Shown here: piece by piece, positions 9,969 through 21,479 of the stretch | Layout of the letters: each line of letters begins with the position of its first letter | Numbering within the stretch: position 1 is the first letter of the stretch | Assembly (NCBI RefSeq): GCF_010093595.1 | Contig: NW_022985440.1 | Coordinates: 1,331,609-1,395,608 of the forward strand | Direction: 5' to 3' | DNA length: 64,000 nucleotides | Source of the DNA: Mytilinidion resinicola | Taxonomy: Eukaryota > Ascomycota > Dothideomycetes > Mytilinidiales > Mytilinidiaceae | The notes under the pieces: model-generated | What the model was told of the DNA's origin: nothing | The model's input: the letters and a program-made list of their open reading frames with translations, nothing else | Database searches by the model: none | Position numbers and translations under genes: made by a program

Positions 9969-12876
9969 ATGTCACCGAATTACTCTCTCAGTAGCTCATC
10001 GGGCAGTGCTACGGGAAGCTCTTCTCCCGCGTCTTCACCATCCACACAAGACACACAGGAACCGCAGACGACACAACTAGAAGCAACCATGGGTCGAGAC
10101 ACTGCCAGATATACGGCTGTGAGTTGTCATATTTCGGGTGCAGGACGCTCCTAATCATTGTTACAGATGGTCAAATTCTTGTCTGGCAAGATTACAGTAC
10201 GGCAGTGGCTTCCCTTGGCAAATGCAAAAGACTATGAGACATGCTTCGGCGTGTTGTTGCGCAAATCTCGGGGATGCTATATCTGCGAGCCTGAAAGGAT
10301 CAATTCAAACCTTTTGGCTGCAGTGCGGAGCCTCAACGTGGAAGTCGCTTTTACCATGTCAACAGAGACTACTCGGGTCATTTTTTCGACCCTCCAAAAC
10401 CGCCAAACAGATATACGTATGCAAAACGGTTCACAACTGCAGATTGTCGAGTCCCTGGCCGAAATCGCTTCGACTTCGCGGAAAGTGAAGAAATTTCAAT
10501 ACGGCTGTCTCGTTCGGAAGGAAATGATTGCACTAGTCTGGTATGACGATTTGCAGCACATCATATCTCATGGTGGAGATTTTGAGGAGAAATTACTGGC
10601 ATTGGTAGGTTTTTGAATGCGTAATCTGTCTCCTGTTTTTTCCACAAGTCTTTTCTTAGCGCTCTTAAGCGGTCCTAAAAGTTCGACTACAATATCTGTC
10701 CAGTGCAAGTCCTGAGCTCTCCTTTTTTGCTCACCCTCATTACAATATTTGGTAGCCGCCATTACTAACCGCTTCAGGTCTGGGGCAGTGGAGGCTCTTC
10801 CTTCTCAAACTCGGACTGCCCAGTGGGGACTATCGAGACAACAGCAATTGCAAGCCCTCTCGCACCTACATTTTCGCCTCCCTGTGAATCGAAGAAGGGT
10901 CCCGACGGCATATCAGAGCAAGTTGTAGCAGAGATGGAAGAAGAGCTGGCATATACCGACGGAGAATCCCTCGGCAGACCGGTGGTCTTCACGAGTGCGG
11001 TTTTTGTTGGGTTGGCTCTTCTCATTGGACTCTCCACCTCTCAACTAATATACCAGGCGATGATAGATGGTTATTGGATTCGGCTAGCTCTTCTCGCAGT
11101 CGAGCCCGTACTATTGCTCTTTGGCCTCTTCTTCGGCATCATCTTCGGGGATATCTGTCAAGCAGTCGGCCCAATATCCAGTGTCAAAAGAAATTCAAGG
11201 TTTCACTCTGCTGTCAAGCCTAGTATTTCCAGGGCGTATACAGAGGGATTCATACCTCCGCCCATCGTCATCCAGCTACCAGTGTATAAGGAATCTCTAA
11301 CTGGAGTCATCATATCTACGGTTGAGTCTCTCAAAGCGGCCATCTCCCACTATGAGTCGCACGGAGGTAAGGAAACCGCTACACCATACATACGTCCTCT
11401 AATTATTTAAGGAACGGCTCGAATCTTCGTCAACGATGATGGTCTACGATAAATGTTCTTCTCTCCCGAAGTTGCTATTGGTGAGTCTGGAAAGCCTTGA
11501 TTGATACCATCGGAGCTGATAAAGTCTCGTCCTACAGTGCAACATTCAGCCGGAGTCATGAAAGTTCTCTATGACTACTTTGAGAACGGTATTGCTTTCT
11601 TCACGGACATGATATACTCGTCAGTCAAGTTCTCTATCGGAAGTGGAGAGGGTGTATCCTTCGTAGGCCACAATGCCTTTCTACGCTGGCATGGTAAGCT
11701 TCTGACCGACGTGAACATCTATATACGTCAACTGAAATATACTAACGTTTCCGATAGCTATCCAATCCGTCGGAAGGGTAGGCGATGACGGCTTCGTCAC
11801 ATATTGGTCAGAGTCCCATGTTTCCGAAGACTTTGAAATCTCCCTTCAGCTTCAGATTGCTGGAAATCTAGTTCGTCTGGCAACCTATCACGGTGACGAA
11901 TTCAAGGAAGGTGTCTCACTTACCATTTATGATGAGATAGCCCGATGGGAAAAGTAAGTACTGCACAATCCTTTCCTGCTCCCCGTAATATGATCTGGTT
12001 TTCTGCAAATCGACATCACTGCCGTCTTCTTTGTGTGCGAGATAGCTCATTAATTGCTCAACTGGGGCAGATATGCGTACGGCTGCAACGAAATGGTCTT
12101 CAATCCACTGTACACGTGGATATGGAGAGGACCCTTTACCAAGCTTTTCCTCGCATTCCTCTAGGCTCGTACTCAGATCTCATCCAAGGTAACCATATTG
12201 GGATACATAGCATCATGTAAGCATTTTCGCGAGTCCCATTCATCATGCCAACCTTCACCTAACAAAATAGATTACGCCCTAGCTGCCGGGCTTCCTCTAA
12301 CGCTGCTGAACTACATCCTCATTGGATGGTTCAACGGCCGACTGGACAAATTTTACGTGGATTCTTGGAAAAGTTCGTCTTGCTAGATTTCTAACGGATG
12401 CTAAACTCTGACACTTCATAGTCTTTCTTGCCCTCATCGTCGTCTTTACCTTCATAAGCAATATCGCCCTCGCCATCCTGCACTACCGCCTCGGCGACAA
12501 AGGCTTCGGGGCCGCCATGCTCGAAAACTTCAAATGGGCTCCTATGTTCATCCTCTTCTTTAGCGACATCTCGTTCCATCTCAGCCTCGCGCTCCTCGCC
12601 CACATGTTCAGCATCAACATGCAATGGGGCGCCACTGCCAAGGAGAAAGAGAACTCGAATTTCTTCAAGGAGATTCCCAAGATCTTTAAGAGTTTCAAAT
12701 GGATGTACATCTGCTTGATTCCAGTTGTAGGGGGTATGATATATCTGGGTATCTGGGCGCCGAGGGGATGGCAAATCAACGGGGCCACTGCGGTCGTGCC
12801 CTTGGCGGTCATGGTGGGGTGTCATCTTCTCCTCCCGCTTTTGCTGAATCCGTCGTTGATGGTATTCAATTATTGA
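9969..12876 (+). pseudogene. GT2-family glycosyltransferase (cellulose-synthase-like) with a deleted catalytic core
   Basis: Nine exons can be traced: 9969-10118, 10167-10604, 10778-11366, 11412-11480, 11538-11693, 11758-11953, 12071-12216, 12271-12372 and 12422-12876. All keep the family frame. Recognisable are the N-terminal regulatory part, two membrane segments, the start of the GT2 domain (PPPIVIQLPVYKESLTGV, GGTARIFVNDDG), the VQHSAGVMKVLYDYF region, DEIARWEKYAYGCNEM and the C-terminal membrane helices. Directly after NDDGLR there is a TAA (11450-11452). The sequence then resumes at SPEVAI, skipping the segment of about a hundred residues that normally carries the DxD nucleotide-sugar motif. 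A second stop, TAG at 12162-12164, lies in exon 7. Intact relatives are integral plasma-membrane enzymes for extracellular or wall polysaccharide, and I believe the hyphal-growth protein ZtGT2 belongs here. This copy cannot be active. Confidence 0.85.
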
Positions 12877-13055
12877 TGCGCGTGTCGATGTCCGTAGACT
12901 TTGACTAGCTTTAAGTAAAGCCTCTCTGTTGTGGTGTCGAGAAAGTGTTTTGCGATTGCTACACAACTGAACAGTAATTCTGAGTATTTTCCATACTCCA
13001 ACGTCAATCTGACTCATGTCCCAATCCGCGTCGAACTCTCCTTGCGTTATGATGG

Positions 13056-13848
13056 TCACGATGCTGGCAACTCGGCAAAGGTCCTGCTATCAAGTTCAAG
13101 TGTCTCATGAGGTGCGGTATGTCCATACTTTTGCTGTACCTCGCGCCCACCCGCTTCATGCAGCGTATTCACTCCGTTAAGTTCGCTGTATACCGTGCTA
13201 CCAGCCATGCTGGCCTTTGCCTGTTTCCGCTTTCTGCGGAGGAGGAACCAGACAATGGCGACTAGAAGAGTGAGCCCGACCACTCCGCCGACCACGCCTC
13301 CTGCGATTGCCCCTGTGTTTGATTCTTTGGAGGGACTTGTCGTAGGCGTTGAACTAGGTGTTGGTGTTGGGCTTGACGTGGATGTCGAACTGGTCGTAGA
13401 CGTAGCGCTGGTGGAGGAAGACACTGCACACACACATCTAGAGTCAGCTCTCCGCCTCCTTTATGACAAACTAGGCTCTCAACTCACCTTGTCCCGTCGA
13501 CACTATCCTCAGCTGCAACTCATCATCAGTCGTATTGTAGCCCGGCCGCGCACACCCATTACTACCCGTCGCCGTCTCCGCATATCCCACTTCGTCTTTC
13601 TGGCAGCAGAAGTAGCCGCCATTGTCGTACATGTCCCAGCTATCATTTGCGCAGTGTGCGTCAGCTAGGAGCGTCGCAGTGCAATTCTGACCCGACGGAC
13701 AGCAGGCAAGATTGTATTGGTGCGGACAGGCATAGCCAGATGGACAGCAGCCACGAAACGGCGCGACTGTGGTCCCGCAATTTATGTTCCCAGCGGGACA
13801 AGACCCGTTGTGTCGGAGGGCGAAGCCCGTATGTATCCTATTTTGCAT
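13056..13848 (-). CDS. Cys-rich extracellular domain protein with single membrane helix
   Basis: Exons 13848-13488 and 13423-13056 give 242 residues. The N-terminal half is cysteine-rich with paired CC motifs (GCCPSGYACP, LACCPSGQNC, GGYFCC) of a family seen widely on fungal surfaces. A Ser/Thr/Pro linker suited to O-glycosylation follows. Then comes one membrane helix preceded by glycines (IAGGVVGGVVGLTLLVAIVW) and a basic stop-transfer RRKRK, leaving a short cytosolic tail. The layout resembles WSC-type sensors, but the Cys domain is not WSC and no function is known to me. The start is uncertain: the ATG at 13848 leaves no signal peptide, whereas relatives begin with one, so a short upstream exon is probably missing from this model or lost. 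Confidence 0.75.
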
Positions 13849-14724
13849 GTCGCGCGTTGTATGTATAGAGACTTGAAGTGGCCGACCAGAATGTAATGTA
13901 GCGAAATGTGAGGGTGTATTGCAACAGTAATGTTAAGGTCAATGCACTAGGACTGTGAATGGTTCTTTCTTTAGCCAGAAACGGGATTCTCTCGAAAAGA
14001 AAGTTTCTGTGGACGGGGAGAAAAGGATATCACGTGATGAATAGAAAATCGACAAGCGTTCGCTCAGCAGCCGTGGATTTCTCGTAATGGGACCAAGCCT
14101 GACTATATATACGGTCCTTGCCCAGCCTAAGGATGCTGCGGCATCTTGGCTGTGCCGATCATTGGGTACTTGACTAGCCCAATTAGGAACACCGGAATGC
14201 CTTAAAGCCCCGAGTACCTTTAATATAGCTGCCTAAAAGACGCTGTAGAACTGAAAGGTTGTGACACGAGAATTTGGTTCCAGCCAACGAGCGCAGTGGC
14301 ATTCCCCACCGAATCCAGACGACGAGAGATCCCTGCTGCAAGGCTGGGCAGAAAGGGGGGCTTCTTGGCACCATACTTGGCGATCTAAGCCACCTATCCG
14401 CGCGCAGTGGTAAAACGTCTCCTTCAATATCGGACTAACGGGAAGTCAAGTTACACCGCCTTATTGCATCTCCGATTTTTAGAACAGACCGAGGAGCCGC
14501 AGCGTCACCAGCGTGTGAGGATGTGGAGTTACCGCCCCATGGAATACCAAGGCCCGTGACCGGTATAGGCGTCGCTAACGTTCCTTCTTCGTTTTGCGTA
14601 AGAGAGGGCCTGCAGTAATGTGTGGTATGCACCCCTTAAGTATTCTCGGGCGATCAAGAGGTCACCGGTAGCCGCGCTACGGATTCGGGCCTCCCGTGAT
14701 CCGAGGGCTTGTATACGACTAGGC
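13849..14724. other. Intergenic, nothing recognised
   Basis: Short open frames occur on the minus strand, but none resembles a known protein or links up through introns. A TATATATA run occurs near 14105. Confidence 0.4.
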
Positions 14725-15600
14725 TCATCCGGTGACTACCTGGAGCGACAGTATTGCAGATAAATGCAGCGCAGCCACAATAACCACCGCCGGGAAAACC
14801 TGAGCAGCAACCCGTTCAGACGAGTTTGAGTCCGATCGTGACGTGAGCAGGACTAAGGCGAGCTGACGAATCGATGGATTGTTCAGACGTGTGTGCGAAC
14901 ACAGTGGTTCGTCTAGACTATTCAATGCTGCCGTGACTGTAGCTTGAGTGACGTTTTGTCCATTTCCTAGTGGGTACACCGAGGTCATGCAAAACTCTCT
15001 GGGGCTAGGCCCTAAAAGAATGATATTTGGGGCTCCGGGTCCGATGTGAGTGGCATACAAGTGATGGCTGGGGTGCTGGCACGCGAACACAGTTCTGGAA
15101 GAATTTGTAAAGGTGGCACCCATTCTGAGAATTTCGTTGTGGGTGAAGCTGTGGCGCTCACAGAGTTTGACTTTAGTACAGCGGCGTGCAAGTGGCGGGG
15201 AGTCTCTCTGCTCCGGGGTGAAGTAATAGCTTGGATGGCGGGTACTACACAAGCTGCACTAGATGCGGACTTGAAGCTGCTGCTCTCGCGCCAGTGGTCC
15301 ACGTGTTGAACGGTGAAGGACGCCTGTTTCCAGGGCTAGGATTTCCGGGTCGAACTCATTGAGAGGAAAGATCCCAGACCCGAGTCACAGCGTAGATCGC
15401 AGCGCCTGGCATGTTTGGCGAAACGCGATCGTGGAGACATGAGATAGGCGATCCCCAATCTCCAGCAGGAGCTCACGAGGTAGTTGAAGAATGCGACTCC
15501 TGCAAGAGTTGTGCACGACTGCCTGCTCACGTGCTGCGAGACTCGGTTCGTTGGTCATTATGGTGAGTGGCTTGTCGAAAGGCCTATGAACTCTTTTCAT
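14725..15600 (-). pseudogene. F-box protein with two in-frame stops
   Basis: One frame runs across this whole stretch. It begins with an F-box (ILQLPRELLLEIGDRLS, TIAFRQTCQALR), the Skp1-binding motif of SCF ubiquitin ligases. After a linker comes the Cys/His-containing region typical of fungal F-box proteins (CSLCSTRHPSYYF, RRCTKVKLCERHSFTHNEIL, FACQHPSHHLY). The start is probably the ATG at 15558 or the one at 15600. A TGA at 15385-15387 follows the F-box directly, and a TAG at 15259-15261 stands just before the CSLC motif. No intron of normal length covers either stop. The rest is in frame, so the lesions look recent. Both stops could come from single C-to-T changes (CGA, CAG). The target is unknown. 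Confidence 0.7.
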
Positions 15601-16797
15601 TGGCGCCGGGCGATTTGAATATAGAGCAGAAGAGTGCGAGTTCTCTGTGATTCAGAGGTGAGATATGCCTTTTCTTTGGAAAGTGAAAGTATGTCGTAAG
15701 ATTCCTACGCGTATGCGTGGGTTTGCGAGTAACGTGATGCGAACAGTTGAGCCGTAGTTGATTTAGACGAATGCTGGACTTTCTAGTGGCGAAGTTTGTA
15801 GATTTAAAGGAAACGAGAAAAGGGAAATAGCGGACAACGAGAATATATCTTAAAAGGCTGGCAAGTGTGCCTTGATGTGTGGTGGTTCAATGATTAGCTG
15901 CGCTCTGATTATGCGACGTCCCGTGGCTCGGATGTATTTAAAGTATGCCGCATCACGAACCATTCAGGATTCCAGCCAATCGTACAATGTCTCATCAAAA
16001 ATATCCGTACACTTTTTTGTAGTGCTCATGGTACCTCATAGTAGTTTAGGAACTCTTAATTAAGGTGAAATTTGGCATCTTGGACAGCTAGTAAAGTCGG
16101 GAGGCCACCCCAGACAGCGGTAGAGAAGAGTAGACACATTTTGAATGCGCTCTGTTGTCCCTGAAGTCCACTAGGACGTTGGGGCTCTACAAGTAGTGAC
16201 AGAGAATTGCAAGGATGTCTATGAGGCACGGTACGCTCAAATCACCACAATTCCAAATTTTCCAGGATCGGGTTCAGTCTTGTACAGACATTCTTATTGA
16301 AGCTTGCTTGATATACTTGGGGAGGGTTGACAATCGGCCATTAAGGTCTTAGCCTCTCGTCGAGATCAGGAGTGCGTAGGAGCATCCTATAGCGGCAAGC
16401 GCTCATGAGAGCTGCTTTTAGAATAGGTCTCTATTGTTCGATAGCAAGAGCATACATTTTGGAGCCGTCGGGATCACAAAGAGTAGGCAAGTGGAGGCAA
16501 TGAGCATCTTCATCAAGAGCTTGAATACCTTTGTGTGGTTCGAAAATCTGAACTCTGCTTAGTCGTGCATTTCGTACCTTAGATGGAAGGTATAACTCAC
16601 CACGTACCAGAGTTGGCCTTGTCATCTCAACAGAACATATCTTCTGGCTTTTCGATTAGCCCACGCGATGTTGCCCCGTACGAACCACGAAGCTCTCACG
16701 GCCAAAGCTAGACATAGATGTAACGTGACTCAAGACGTCCAAACTAGAGCTATTACGTCCTGGGCTAACAGCGTCCATAGCGCCAATTTCAGTTGTT
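15601..16797. other. Intergenic, nothing recognised
   Basis: The stretch holds the F-box upstream region and the 3' flank of the GT28 gene. No coding sequence, RNA gene or repeat was recognised on either strand. Confidence 0.4.
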
Positions 16798-19391
16798 TCA
16801 AGTTTCGCTCGATGGAGTAGGAGGCGCAGACTCATCGCGCCGCCGGCTCTTCGATGTGCTCGTCGAGCGACTCGAGTCTCTCGTCGAAGATTTCGACAAG
16901 CTCCACGACGAGCTAGCTCCGCTCGTCTCTCTCTTCAAAACCGGCGCCAGCTCATTCCACCTCGTAAGCACCTCCACCCTCTCTTCTTCAGTCGACTTTT
17001 TGACCTCTTCAAATCCGAGCGCGAAATGTGCTGCGAGGATAAAGCTCAGTGTACCTGAACCCATCCGCTTCTTGATGGTGTCGTAGAGTGCGCGGATGCC
17101 GTAAGGTCTGCCGCCGATGACAAGGCCGCGTTTGGGAAAGAGGAGATGTCCAAATCCTTTTCCTAAACCTTTACCGAAACCGCGCCAACCGTCCGCTCTA
17201 GCGCCTTTATACGGCTCGTACACGATACCTGCGTAGGCTTTGCCAACGTTGACCGGCCAGTGTATGATGCCAGACGCCAAAGAGCCCAGAGTATTGAGCA
17301 CAGGATTTGCGCCGGTGACATTGGAGATGACAGCGCTTTCTTCAACGGCGTACTCGTAGGGGCGGTAGAGACGAAGCTGGTTGATATCGAGCAAATGCTC
17401 GTTGCCCAGTACTGTCGCTGCAAAGGCACTGAGCCGTACATCGGCAGTCGTAGAATCTTTGGTCTTGACGCGCCATACTGCTGGACGACTGGGTACAATC
17501 GCACAACGGAGGGCGTCAACGTGCATTTGGGCGTGGAAGCTTGCCGCACCGGCCTCGCACCCCTTTTCTTCGCGGATACGCTCGCCTAACTCCCGGGCCC
17601 GCTCGAGAGTCTCGGGTTTCAGTGCATGGAGGATGCTGTCCGCGAGGCCTTGCGCCGTAAGGTCCTTGTATGGAATAGGTGTAGGTCCTGCACCAGCTCG
17701 TGCAACCATGGCACCCCAAAAGGGCTGGTCGCCGAAGAAAGGCACGATAACAGTTGGGCGCCCTAGTGCAATACCAGCCGCTGTTGTGCCAGCCCCACCG
17801 TGATGAACGACACAGGAGACGTGCTGGAACAGCCAATCGTGTGGGCAATTACCGAGCATAAAGACGTTGTCAGGTTTGGCAAGATCATCACCACCGAGGC
17901 CACCCCAACCTTTTGATACTAGGGCGCGTTGGCCAGTCTTTCTGACAGCATCAAATATGAGCGTAGTCATTGCATTTGGGTCGTCCACAACAATTGAACC
18001 AAAGCCAATGTACACTGGCGGAGGACCTGCAGCCAGAAAAGCTGCGAGGTCAGGGTCCGGCTGGTAGTTGGACGCGAGGGATAGGAAATAGAAGCCTGAA
18101 ATATCGATATGACTACCCCAATCCTTGGGTTTCGGAATCAAGGCTGGCGACCTGTTGGATGTGCGAGGTCAGAAATGCTAAGAAGTTTGGAACAATGCAG
18201 AGAAAGGTCGAACATACCAACAGTATGTATAAGGTATCCGTAGCCGATGGAGCATGGTGGTCGCCGCAGCCTGAGTGATTTCTCCAAGACCTAGTGTCTC
18301 CTTTCTAAACTTATTGGTGATGTCCCCGAGGCCTTGCCAGGTCATCATATCAACGAGTGTGTAGCTCATTTCGTTAGTCATACTACCCGTGGCATTGGAT
18401 GATTTGATGTTCGCTAATGGATGCGGAAAATCGTGAGTTGGTGACCAAGGCATGCTAAGAAACCTTCAATTAGCACATGCATCTACTATCATATCAGAGG
18501 CAAAACTGAAGACGTACGTGAACATTAGATGCAGCGGGATGCCGAGCTTTTCCGCGCAATGTATATGTGCGAAACTTGGCGGATTGGCAATAATGGCATG
18601 TGCAATGAACGGCTTCGTCTTCGTGGCACTCGGGGTATCTTCATCCGCTTTCTCAACCTCATTGGCATCGGCGCATGATTTCCAGCACCCTTCGAGGATT
18701 TCGGCCATGCCCTTACGTCTCTTGCCCACATCACCAGCCTTCAGCGACTTCATTCCTGGAATCAGACCTGGGTTCTTAACCATAAAAGCCATCAACTCGG
18801 CTGGGTCACCACCAATCTCAAAGAATTCCAAGCCATTCTCCTCAACAAACTTCTTGAAGGTCCCATGCGTAGCGATACGGACGCGGTGCCCGTAGCTGTT
18901 CTTCAGTTCTCGGCCAAGCGCGACAAATGGCTGCACATCTCCTCGCGAGCCAACAACATGAACAACGATGTTGAGAGGCGGAGGCGCTTCATATAGTTGG
19001 CCATAGGATGTTGGTGTGTATAATGGGGTTGGGGTTTCGGACGATTCTTGCAGAGACGCAAGCTGAAGCTGCTGAATCTCTTTGGCAAGTCTCTCGTCGC
19101 TTTCGTCTATACGGATGTCCACGCGCCCGTCATCTAGTTTCTTGGTCAGTTCAGATTACAAGAAGAAATGATGGGTTGGAGAATGCGTGGTGGGAAGTAG
19201 AGAGTGATGTTGTGTTTTAGGCCGCGTGAATTGGGTGTCTATAGAGAGGACTGACTGCTGACTTGGGTTTGAGTGCTGAGGCCATCCTGGCGTATATTGA
19301 GAGTTCCCGTTGCATCGTTGTATGTCGGAGGAGGCTCATTTAGTAGCGGAGGAGCCCCTTCTGAAAGAGCAGGAGGAGGAGCTGAGGCCAT
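16798..19391 (-). CDS. Sterol-glucosyltransferase-like protein (GT28/GT1, Atg26-related)
   Basis: Exons 19391-19256, 19133-18518, 18454-18218 and 18151-16798 join to 780 residues. The N-terminal GT28 Rossmann domain shows NIVVHVVGSRGDVQPFVALG. The C-terminal domain shows PPPVYIGFGSIVV and the UDP-sugar site VVHHGGAGTTAAGIALGRPT followed by PFFGDQPFWG. This is the signature of UDP-glucose:sterol 3-beta-glucosyltransferases and related fungal proteins. It lacks the PH and GRAM domains of Atg26, so sterol is the likely but unproven acceptor. The short first exon (MASAPPPALSEGAPP) is needed because the main frame has no ATG; its GTCAGT donor restores DDGRVDIRID-like sequence. The C-terminus is a Ser-rich, probably phosphorylated tail. 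Splices at HLMFT/MPWSP and YTYCW/SPALIP match the family. Confidence 0.9.
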
Positions 19392-20686
19392 TGAAGCTTT
19401 TTGGTACGCCCAATGGCAGGGAACGCGTCTGCAAGGAGATGGAGAAGAGGGGCACAGCTTTTGTCAAGCTTCGAATCGGAGAGCCAGCTAACAGTTCAGA
19501 GCGTTCCAGTCACGGTAAAACGACACAAATTCATGAGATAGTCAGACATGCATAGCGTCCAAGGATCAATGCTGAAGCATCCAATGCAGGTGCTCTGCCC
19601 CTCCAAAGCTCTAGGCGGCGAAGCTTTTGCCAACTAGCCGCCGGGGCTGCAGCTCCAAATAGTGCACATCACTGGTGTAATACGAGGACTAGCGCGGCGC
19701 TACTTATGCGTGCACTATAGACGTATCACAATAAGTATCCACGTATCCACAGAAACAATATAAGTTAAGGCGAAACGTTTGTGTTATGCTTATAGTGTTC
19801 GCGCAAGAGCAAAAGACCGTACGAAGGATTTTTATAAAATAGATATGGATGCTTCGTCTAAATTGTTTGACCAGCTTTACGTTTGCCTGCCTTGTCAAGA
19901 CAGAAACCCGACTAGAAAGTCGTAATACACACTCTAGCTTCTTTCCCCTTTTCTATTCCATCCAGGTGGACAAAGTGTGGCTCCTCTCGGGGTTCATGGC
20001 TCGAAACTCCGGAAGCTCGAACGGGAGACAGAGTGGCGAGTCAATAGATGAATTTGACGGTTGAGACGAGCGTAGAGACGATCTCCAGCTCTGTAAGACG
20101 TGTCGAAAACGTGGTGAGGATGAAAAGGAGACGGCTGAGGCTTGATAACGAAATTGAAGGCAAGCTGGTCTCTTGTAGCTAATCAATGTTTGCTTCAATA
20201 TTCGTTAAGCATAGAATAAAAATAACTTGGATCGTCGTTACTTCTAGCGTAGTCTCTTACCCCAACCCTGTTCACGAACCACGTCAAAAACATGCTAAGA
20301 TGGATTCAGATTGCGTGCACTGCCTCCCAAATGTATTCCTCCTGATGTTCTTCCCGCCTTTCTTCTATGCCCTTATGCACAAGTCACGTCAACAACGTGC
20401 CTATATTGGGTGTCAACCGCATGGACTGCCCCGGTCCAAATTTCTTACCACATTCAAGTCGACCAGACTTCTTTAGTCCATTTCACAGTGTATAACTGTA
20501 CAGTTGTTGTCTTCTTTTAGGTACCCTTCTATTGTACATCCGTAGTCTTCCCAAATAGCCATCTTTACGACATCCGACCTTCCGAAACGCCTCTTCTTGA
20601 GCCCTGCGCACCGCACATGTTATACACCACCTCTTAAAGCGTACAAAGCCGACCATATGATACCCATAGAGCGTTTTCATATTTTA
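19392..20686. other. Intergenic, nothing recognised
   Basis: No gene was seen. A 9-bp inverted repeat (ATAGTGCAC...GTGCACTAT) spans about 19659-19724 and may be a small element relic. The region contains the GT28 promoter and the Cbp6 3' flank. Confidence 0.4.
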
Positions 20687-21186
20687 TCATGTAAATCTGA
20701 TCATTCGCTTCCAGCCCTCAATTCTTCTAGCGAGCCATGACCTCTTCGGCGCTTGCTCTAGCTCCGCGATTAGGTCGTCGTAGTAGGTCGGATTCGAGGT
20801 AGGACTAAGAAGGCGCTTGGATGTTGGATTCTATCAGGCCGTTCGAATTAGCTTGGAGCCTCATTTAAGACTCGGCGATTTGAACATTGCAAAGACGTAC
20901 CCTATGCATATATCGATTCTCGAGAAGCGAGTACGCCGCATTGATTTGCCCCAGCTCGGCCTTGAGGTCTGATTTACCAGCACTCGCCTGGGCTGCGCGA
21001 TGCTGGAGGACCTTGTCGAAATGGAGGGTAGGCCGGAGGGGGTCTTTGGGCCAGAGGGCTAGGAGGCGGGTGTAGTGTTTTGCGATATTCTGCCAGTATC
21101 AGCTATTGAGATCAATTGAATAGACTCAGCGCCATATGGCCATTGCAGCCACACGCGACGAGAGTTTCACATACAGGGCCCGACAT
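20687..21186 (-). CDS. CBP6: Cbp6-like complex III assembly factor
   Basis: Three exons (21186-21175, 21089-20901, 20815-20687) give 109 residues. The first exon is only 12 nt (MSGP), so the gene is easily missed. The body carries NIAKHYTRLLALWPKDPLRP, INAAYSLLENRYMHR and PTSNPTYYDDLIAELEQAP, a pattern I recognise from fungal Cbp6 (relative of human UQCC2). Cbp6 works with Cbp3 at the mitoribosome exit to help translate cytochrome b and hand it to complex III. Both introns are 85 nt with canonical ends. The C-terminus is basic (RRIEGWKRMIRFT). It shares a 293-bp divergent upstream region with Bsd2. Confidence 0.8.
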
Positions 21187-21479
21187 ATTTGTTGGTGTTT
21201 GGATACAGCCACGACGCAAAATCGATGATGTCGGCACCTTTTGATACGCGCTGCCGCCCCTGCAGTCCGCCGTATAATTCCAATTGTGGCAGTGCACCGG
21301 ACCATCGCGCATGGAAACTCGCCGTCGTCCCGCGGCCTTACGAATCACCACACCACGTCTCCCTGTCTCCCTACCTCCACTGCAGCCTCCACCCTCTCCG
21401 CCGACTCTTTTTTCGCTTCGTTCCGTCACTCTCTCTACCCTTGAAACCCTCACCTTTTCTTGCTTCAACAATCGCAGCC
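21187..21479. promoter_or_regulatory. Divergent promoter region of CBP6 and BSD2
   Basis: The start codons of the two genes face away from each other across 293 bp. The Bsd2 side is pyrimidine-rich before the ATG. No specific factor site can be claimed. Confidence 0.5.
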
